In this document: in pieces, positions 58,753 to 64,000 of the stretch
How positions within the stretch are numbered: position 1 is the first letter of the stretch
Layout: every line of letters begins with the position of its first letter
Translations under genes and position numbers: made by a program
NCBI RefSeq assembly: GCF_002276045.1
Contig: NZ_NQMR01000021.1
Span: 23,769 to 87,768, forward strand
Length of the DNA: 64,000 bases
From: Pseudoalteromonas sp. NBT06-2
GTDB lineage: Bacteria; Pseudomonadota; Gammaproteobacteria; Enterobacterales; Alteromonadaceae
Direction of reading: 5' to 3'
Notes under the pieces: generated by a model
What the model was told of the DNA's origin: nothing
What the model saw: only the letters and a program-made list of their open reading frames with translations
Database searches by the model: none

Positions 58753-61395
58753 TTAATTTTCATAACCTAGGTTTGGACCTAACCAACGTTCAGCTTCTTC
58801 CAACGTCATATCTGCACGATTAGCATAATCTTCAACCTGATCTTTTTGAATAGCAGCAACGGCATAATATTTAGATTCTGGATGAGAGAAATACCAACCT
58901 GATACAGCTGCCCCTGGCCACATTGCATAGGAGCTCGTTAACTTCATACCGATGCGGTTTTCAACATCAAGTAACTGCCATATTTTTTTCTTCTCTGTAT
59001 GTTCAGGACAAGCTGGATAGCCCGGTGCGGGCCGAATGCCTTGGTAATTTTCACGTATTAATTCATCATTACTTAAGTTTTCATTTTCCGCATAACCCCA
59101 GTATTCTTTACGTACTTTTTCATGTAAATATTCAGCAAAAGCTTCAGCTAATCTATCTGCAATTGCTTTGATCATGATCTTATTATAATCATCTTGCTGA
59201 GTATCAAAGGCATCGGCTATTTCATCTTCCGCTAAACCACCTGTAACTGCAAAACCACCAAAATAATCTTTTATGCCTTTTTTAGCGATGTAATCAGTTA
59301 AACAATAATTAGCAAAATCTGTTTTTTCAGTTTGCTGACGTAACTGACAAGACCTTAATAAAACTTCACACCTTGTTTCATCGCTGTAAATCTCAATATC
59401 ATCTTCAACACGGTTTGCTGGAAATAAACCTATAATGCCTAATGGTTGTAATTTACCAGATACTTCCAGTTCATCTAACATTTTATTTGCATCGTTAAAC
59501 AAGCTTTGTGCTTCTTCACCTACAACGTCATCAGTTAGTATACGTGGATATTTACCTGCCAATGACCAAGTCATAAAATAAGGGGTCCAATCAATATATT
59601 GGCGCAAGGTTTTAATTGAAATATCTTTAAATTCAGTAATACCCAATTTTTTAGGCACGGGTGGCGTATAGTTATTCCAATCCAACTTAGCGCTATTGGC
59701 ACGAGCACGAGCAAGCGTAACAGGCTTAGAACGAGGTCGTTTACGCGCTTGTTGGTCGCGTACTTTTATATATTCATCTGTGGTTTTTTGTAAAAATTCA
59801 GCTTTGACTTTGTCACTTAATAAATTAGAAACAACACCAACTGCACGACTGGCATTGTTTACATAAATAACACCTTTTTTATCACCCTCAGTGCGATATT
59901 GCGGCTCAATTTTAACTGCTGTATGTGCCTTAGAGGTCGTAGCTCCACCTATCATTAACGGTAAATCAAATCCTTGACGAGTCATCTCTTTAGCAACATG
60001 TACCATTTCATCAAGTGAAGGTGTGATAAGTCCCGACAAACCGATAATATCTACATTTTCTTCTTTAGCGACGCGTAAAATGGTTTCTGTTGGCACCATT
60101 ACACCTAAATCGATTACTTCATAGTTATTACATTGCAGTACCACACCTACAATATTTTTTCCGATATCATGCACATCACCTTTAACAGTAGCCATAAGGA
60201 TCTTACCGTTAGATGAACCTTTTACTTTGGTTGCTTCTATATAAGGGTCAAGGTAAGCAACTGCACGTTTCATTACGCGAGCCGATTTTACAACTTGCGG
60301 TAAAAACATTTTACCGGCGCCAAACAAATCACCTACTACATTCATGCCATCCATCAATGGACCTTCAATCACCTCAATAGGTAAATCCGCTGCTAAACGA
60401 CATTCTTCAGTATCTTCTTCTATAAATTGTGTAATACCTTTAACTAATGCATGCTCTAAACGCTTTTTAACTGGCCAAGTACGCCACTCTAAATCTTCTT
60501 TTTTATTTTCTTGCGCCATGCCTGAATATTTTGGCGCAATTTCTACTAATCGTTCTCCCGCTTCAGGGTCTGTATTAAGCACCACATCTTCAACAGCTTT
60601 TCTAAGCTCTGTAGGAATGTCATCATAAACAGCCAATTGACTGGCATTTACTATCCCCATATCCATACCCGCTTTTATTGCGTGATATAAAAATACCGAG
60701 TGAATTGCTTCTCGTACTGGATTATTCCCTCTAAAAGAAAACGATACATTAGATACACCACCTGAAACTTTACAGTGCGGTAAGCCTTGCTTTATACGGC
60801 GAGTGCCTTCAATAAATTCAACCGCATAATTATCATGCTCTTCAATACCTGTCGCGACAGCAAAAATATTTGGGTCAAAAATAATATCCTCTGCTGGAAA
60901 GCCAATTTTTTCAACCAAAATATCATAGGCACGCTTACAAATAGCAAATTTTCGATCTTCTGTTTCAGCTTGCCCTGTTTCGTCAAATGCCATAACAACT
61001 GCCGCTGCACCAAAACGTTTAATCAATTTAGCTTGACGTATAAAGTTATCTTCACCTTCTTTTAAAGAGATAGAGTTAACAATGGCTTTACCTTGAATAC
61101 ACTTAAGTCCAGCTTCAATGACATCCCATTTAGAGGAATCAACCATGATCGGCACTTTACAAATATCAGGCTCAGCAGCAATCAAATTTAAAAATTTCAC
61201 CATTGCTGCTTTAGAATCTAACATGGCTTCATCCATGTTAATATCTATCACCTGAGCGCCATTCTCTACTTGTTCACGGGCAACGCTTAAAGCTTCTTCA
61301 TATTCTTCATTCATGATCAAACGTTTAAACCGAGCAGAACCCGTTACGTTTGTTCTTTCACCTACATTAGTAAAAACAGCTATTTGTTGTGTCAT
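58753..61395 (-). CDS. metH: Methionine synthase, folate/cobalamin/reactivation part (split MetH, second gene)
   Basis: 880 residues from the ATG at 61395 ([23 protein letters not shown]), preferred because it corresponds to the domain start in full-length MetH; the frame opens 16 codons earlier. Contains the pterin-binding domain ([20 protein letters not shown]), cobalamin cap and binding domain ([16 protein letters not shown] with the DxHxxG His), and the AdoMet reactivation domain ([17 protein letters not shown]). It lacks the homocysteine domain, which is encoded by the gene at 61531-62586. Confidence 0.95.
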   Translation of the reverse strand: MTQQIAVFTNVGERTNVTGSARFKRLIMNEEYEEALSVAREQVENGAQVIDINMDEAMLDSKAAMVKFLNLIAAEPDICKVPIMVDSSKWDVIEAGLKCIQGKAIVNSISLKEGEDNFIRQAKLIKRFGAAAVVMAFDETGQAETEDRKFAICKRAYDILVEKIGFPAEDIIFDPNIFAVATGIEEHDNYAVEFIEGTRRIKQGLPHCKVSGGVSNVSFSFRGNNPVREAIHSVFLYHAIKAGMDMGIVNASQLAVYDDIPTELRKAVEDVVLNTDPEAGERLVEIAPKYSGMAQENKKEDLEWRTWPVKKRLEHALVKGITQFIEEDTEECRLAADLPIEVIEGPLMDGMNVVGDLFGAGKMFLPQVVKSARVMKRAVAYLDPYIEATKVKGSSNGKILMATVKGDVHDIGKNIVGVVLQCNNYEVIDLGVMVPTETILRVAKEENVDIIGLSGLITPSLDEMVHVAKEMTRQGFDLPLMIGGATTSKAHTAVKIEPQYRTEGDKKGVIYVNNASRAVGVVSNLLSDKVKAEFLQKTTDEYIKVRDQQARKRPRSKPVTLARARANSAKLDWNNYTPPVPKKLGITEFKDISIKTLRQYIDWTPYFMTWSLAGKYPRILTDDVVGEEAQSLFNDANKMLDELEVSGKLQPLGIIGLFPANRVEDDIEIYSDETRCEVLLRSCQLRQQTEKTDFANYCLTDYIAKKGIKDYFGGFAVTGGLAEDEIADAFDTQQDDYNKIMIKAIADRLAEAFAEYLHEKVRKEYWGYAENENLSNDELIRENYQGIRPAPGYPACPEHTEKKKIWQLLDVENRIGMKLTSSYAMWPGAAVSGWYFSHPESKYYAVAAIQKDQVEDYANRADMTLEEAERWLGPNLGYEN

Positions 61396-61483
61396 TATTT
61401 TTCCACATTCTGATTTTGGCAGATATATTTCATTCTCATCCACCTTGCCAAGAAGTTAACCCTTAGCATAAAATTATAACTTT

Positions 61484-61530
61484 GAAAATGCCACGCAGTG
61501 GCTCCAATAAAGATGCGCAGCAAAATTATT
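61484..61530 (-). repeat. Short palindromic repeat directly after a stop codon (copy 2)
   Basis: The perfect palindromic unit GCCACGCAGTGGC lies at 61490-61502 and the element continues to the base before the metH1 stop. It occupies the gap between the two metH genes. Homologous to 23572-23614. Confidence 0.65.
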
Positions 61531-62586
61531 TTAATTTAGGTTACAGGCTTCAAGGCCCGACAAACGCATTCTAACTTCAAGTTCAGGTAATTTACGTGGC
61601 GTAACTCCCGCAACACCTTCTGTAAAAGCTTTAATATGCTCAGGTGTTGTTCCACAACAGCCACCTACAATATTAATAAAGCCACAATTTGCCCAATCTA
61701 TCATTTCTACTGACATTTCACTTGCTTCTAAATCATATTCACCAAACTCATTTGGTAAACCCGCATTAGGATGGACTGATGTATAAGTTTCACAAACACG
61801 AGATAACTCTTCTACATATTGGCGTAATAAATCAGGGCCTAATGCACAATTAAGTCCAATCGAAATCGGTTTGATATGACGAATTGAGTTATAAAACGCT
61901 TCTGTTGTTTGTCCTGATAATGTACGACCTGATGCATCTGTAATAGTACCAGATACCATAACTGGCAATGTTACACCCGCTTGCTCAAATGCTTCTTCAA
62001 CACCAAAGGCTGCCGCTTTAGAATTTAGGGTATCAAAAATTGTTTCTATCAAAATAATATCTGAACCACCTTCGATTAATGCCAAAGTAGATTCTATGTA
62101 TGCTTCCACCAGCTGATCAAAAGTAATATTTCTAAATGCTGGATCATTTACATCTGGTGATAATGAACATGTTTTTGACGTTGGACCTAATACACCGGCT
62201 ACATAACGCGGTTTTGAAGGATCTTTCGCTTGTATTTCATCACATACTTTACGAGCTAATTTTGCTGATTCAAGATTAATTTCTCGACTAAATTTGGCCA
62301 TCTCATAATCTTCCATAGAAATGGTGGTTGAATTAAAAGTATTAGTTTCAATAATATCTGCACCGGCTTCTAAGTATTCACGGTGAATTTGCTCGATAAT
62401 ATTCGGCTGAGTAAGGCTCAATAAATCATTATTACCTTTAATTAAGATATGCCAATCAGCAAAACGCTCACCACGGTAATCTTCTTCTTCAAGTTTATGT
62501 TTTTGGATCATGGTACCCATAGCACCATCTAAAATAAGAATGCGCTCATTAAGGCTTTTAATTAATTGCTTTCGTTTATTTTTCAT
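61531..62586 (-). CDS. metH: Methionine synthase, homocysteine-binding domain (split MetH, first gene)
   Basis: 351 residues covering only the N-terminal homocysteine domain of Met[34 protein letters not shown], the zinc cysteines at GLNCALG and [13 protein letters not shown], ending [10 protein letters not shown]. Ends where E. coli MetH passes into the folate domain. Downstream of metA and upstream of the second part, all on the minus strand; the two parts sum to about 1231 residues, matching E. coli's 1227. Confidence 0.95.
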   Translation of the reverse strand: MKNKRKQLIKSLNERILILDGAMGTMIQKHKLEEEDYRGERFADWHILIKGNNDLLSLTQPNIIEQIHREYLEAGADIIETNTFNSTTISMEDYEMAKFSREINLESAKLARKVCDEIQAKDPSKPRYVAGVLGPTSKTCSLSPDVNDPAFRNITFDQLVEAYIESTLALIEGGSDIILIETIFDTLNSKAAAFGVEEAFEQAGVTLPVMVSGTITDASGRTLSGQTTEAFYNSIRHIKPISIGLNCALGPDLLRQYVEELSRVCETYTSVHPNAGLPNEFGEYDLEASEMSVEMIDWANCGFINIVGGCCGTTPEHIKAFTEGVAGVTPRKLPELEVRMRLSGLEACNLN

Positions 62587-62611
62587 CTGTTATTAAACCC
62601 TAAAGATTTAT

Positions 62612-62638
62612 TAATAATGCCACGCAGTGGCCCTTATA
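62612..62638 (-). repeat. Short palindromic repeat after metA (copy 3)
   Basis: The palindrome GCCACGCAGTGGC at 62619-62631 is identical to that at 61490. It lies 18 bases past the metA stop, again following a minus-strand stop codon. The outer part of the repeat is less conserved. Confidence 0.6.
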
Positions 62639-62649
62639 AGTATTTTGTT

Positions 62650-63597
62650 CTATTCTGCATAATTATTTGTTCTGACATCTTGGCTTATAAGCTTTATATC
62701 ATAAGGCGTAGTCTGATATACATAATAGTTTAGCCAATTTGAAAATAATAAAAATGCATGACTTTGCCAAGTTTTTGATGGCTCATTTTTAGGGTCATCA
62801 TTTAAAAAGTAGTTCTCAGGTATTACTGCATTTGAGTTTTTTGCAGCATCTCTTGCAAATTCCTCCGCTAAAGTATGTGCTTCATATTCTGGATGACCGG
62901 TTATAAAAACTTGGCTACCTGACCTGTTTTTTATTAAATATGCGCCTACTTGATCGGAACCAGCTAATACTTCAAGTTCAGGAATTGTCGCTATTTGATC
63001 CAATGAAATGTTGCCATAGCGAGAATGAGGTACTAAAAAGTCATCATCAAATCCACGTGTTAAAGCACCATGTTCAGAAAAGCACTGGTGTTTAAATACA
63101 CCACATAATTTATTTACTTTAAGTTCACGCTTTAGGCCATAGTGATGGAATAAACTGGCATGTGCAGCCCAACATGAAAATAATGTAGAAGTAACATGTC
63201 TTTCAGCCCAATCTAAAATAACTTCTAATTCTTGCCAATAACCAACATCTTTATATTCTAAATGCGCTAAAGGTGCACCAGTTACAATTAATGCATCATA
63301 ATTATCGTCTTTTATTTCAGAGAAATAACGATAAAAAGTATCTAAATGCTGCTCAGAAGTATTTTTACTTCTATGGGTATCAAGTCGTAATAAATCAACA
63401 TTTACTTGTAGCGGGCTGTTGGCTAACAAACGAATAAACTGAACTTCCGTTTCAACCTTATTAGGCATTAAATTTAAAATAGCCAAACGCATTGGGCGAA
63501 TTTCTTGTGTTTTTGCACGGCTTTGTGGCATAACAAATACATTTTCATTTCGAAGGGCAGCAATCGCAGGTAGCTGATCTTGTACCGTGATAGGCAT
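62650..63597 (-). CDS. metA: Homoserine O-acyltransferase
   Basis: Activates homoserine for methionine synthesis, usually with succinyl-CoA in this lineage. 315 residues from the ATG at 63597 (MPITVQDQLPAIAALRNENVF), with GGAG 6 bases upstream. Catalytic Cys in FSCWAAHASLFHHYG, His in GHPEYEAHTLAEEF and the family stretch RPMRLAILNLMPNKVETE. Tandem MetJ boxes lie upstream. Acyl-donor choice was not decided from sequence. Confidence 0.96.
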   Translation of the reverse strand: MPITVQDQLPAIAALRNENVFVMPQSRAKTQEIRPMRLAILNLMPNKVETEVQFIRLLANSPLQVNVDLLRLDTHRSKNTSEQHLDTFYRYFSEIKDDNYDALIVTGAPLAHLEYKDVGYWQELEVILDWAERHVTSTLFSCWAAHASLFHHYGLKRELKVNKLCGVFKHQCFSEHGALTRGFDDDFLVPHSRYGNISLDQIATIPELEVLAGSDQVGAYLIKNRSGSQVFITGHPEYEAHTLAEEFARDAAKNSNAVIPENYFLNDDPKNEPSKTWQSHAFLLFSNWLNYYVYQTTPYDIKLISQDVRTNNYAE

Positions 63598-63662
63598 AAA
63601 AAACTCCAAAAAAATAAACTTATTGCGCTATTATGAACGGATAGCGATAATTTTCAAGCTCT

Positions 63663-63678
63663 AGATGTTTAGACGTCC
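63663..63678 (-). promoter_or_regulatory. Tandem met boxes (MetJ operator) of metA
   Basis: Two adjacent 8-base units, AGATGTTT and AGACGTCC, against the MetJ consensus AGACGTCT (6 and 7 of 8). They lie 66-81 bases upstream of the metA start. MetJ binds at least two tandem boxes to repress with S-adenosylmethionine. Confidence 0.75.
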
Positions 63679-63941
63679 ATAAAAATGGAGTTTATTATAC
63701 CTATAATGCTAATACCTTCTACTTTAGGGGGAAAGCAGTGCAATAATTCAGGTATTTCTATTGCATATCGTTTAAGGACTATGGCGCTATTAGCTTTATA
63801 AATTCGTCCAATTAGCTGCACAGGAGCTGATTTTTTCTGCCTTAGTAAATCAGTAATGGTAAGAATACCTAGTGATTTAAAACTGTCATCTAATGCAAGT
63901 AGCATGGGTATAAACAATACCTTTACTTTAGTTTCGAACAA
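63669..63941 (-). CDS. Doubtful small ORF upstream of metA
   Basis: 90 codons with only a TTG start and no clear ribosome site. The product (LRQKKSAPVQLIGRIYKANSAIVLKRYAIEIPELLHCFPPKVEGI) resembles no family I know. Its last codons overlap the met boxes. It could be a decayed gene. Confidence 0.2.
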   Translation of the reverse strand: MFETKVKVLFIPMLLALDDSFKSLGILTITDLLRQKKSAPVQLIGRIYKANSAIVLKRYAIEIPELLHCFPPKVEGISIIGIINSIFMDV

Positions 63942-63942
63942 A

Positions 63943-63966
63943 AAAACTCGACTATAGTCGAGTTTT
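63943..63966. terminator. Palindromic hairpin, probable terminator
   Basis: ACTCGACTATAGTCGAGT is a perfect 18-base palindrome with an A run before and a T run after, so it could terminate in either direction. The gene it would serve lies outside the window. Confidence 0.7.
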
Positions 63967-64000
63967 TAGGCTTTATTGATTGAAATCAATGTTCTGTTTA

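Overview
The window is a chromosomal segment of an AT-rich marine gammaproteobacterium. Gene content and order (the barA-rlmD-relA-mazG-pyrG-eno run, rppH-ptsP-thyA, recX-alaS-csrA, Vibrio-type flgO/flgP/flgT accessory flagellar genes) point to Alteromonadales, most likely a relative of Colwellia or Thalassotalea. This placement is inferred from gene families and synteny; no database search was possible.

Layout. (1) 1-5052: end of a polar-flagellum and chemotaxis locus (cheR, cheV, flgA, flgM, flgN, flgP, flgT). A good sigma-28 promoter precedes flgM and sigma-54-like promoters precede flgA, flgP and flgT. (2) 5274-8683: a peroxiredoxin-glutaredoxin fusion, tRNA-Arg(CCU), and four tandem FlgO-like lipoproteins transcribed from a near-perfect sigma-54 promoter. 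(3) 8763-15573: galU, thyA, a TSUP permease, ptsP, rppH, mutH. (4) 15570-28968: fourteen minus-strand genes of mostly unknown function. They include a MotA/ExbB-like channel protein, a small protein with an acidic residue at the edge of its only membrane helix, a Lon-like domain on a membrane anchor, a degenerate FHA-like protein, a formylglycine-enzyme-like (SUMF1) protein, a lytic transglycosylase, a lipoprotein and several exported coiled-coil proteins. I read this as an undescribed energised cell-envelope machine; it is the best candidate for a new system here. (5) 29146-45227: eno, pyrG, mazG, relA, rlmD, barA, lptG, lptF, pepA, holC. (6) 45296-53794: valS, csrA, alaS, recX, a membrane protein, and a GTP cyclohydrolase II. 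(7) 54056-55956: TonB, an ECF-like sigma factor and a probable anti-sigma factor. (8) 56670-63597: an S9 peptidase, methionine synthase split into two genes, and metA with tandem MetJ boxes.

How the genes work together. BarA and CsrA belong to one global regulatory pathway. RelA and PtsP(EI-Ntr) are stress and nutrient sensors. MetA and the two MetH halves make methionine. LptF and LptG export LPS. HolC is the chi subunit of DNA polymerase III and normally sits beside valS, as here.

Intergenic DNA is unusually rich in small repeats. Four elements share an invariant core (AATGGTTATTCCCTTA, one base changed in one copy) inside nested inverted repeats whose arms differ between copies but stay complementary. 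A second element (17-base inverted ends, about 270 bp) lies between mazG and relA. A third short palindromic repeat sits directly after three stop codons. ptsP and alaS each carry a decayed duplicate of their own 3' end just past the stop codon.
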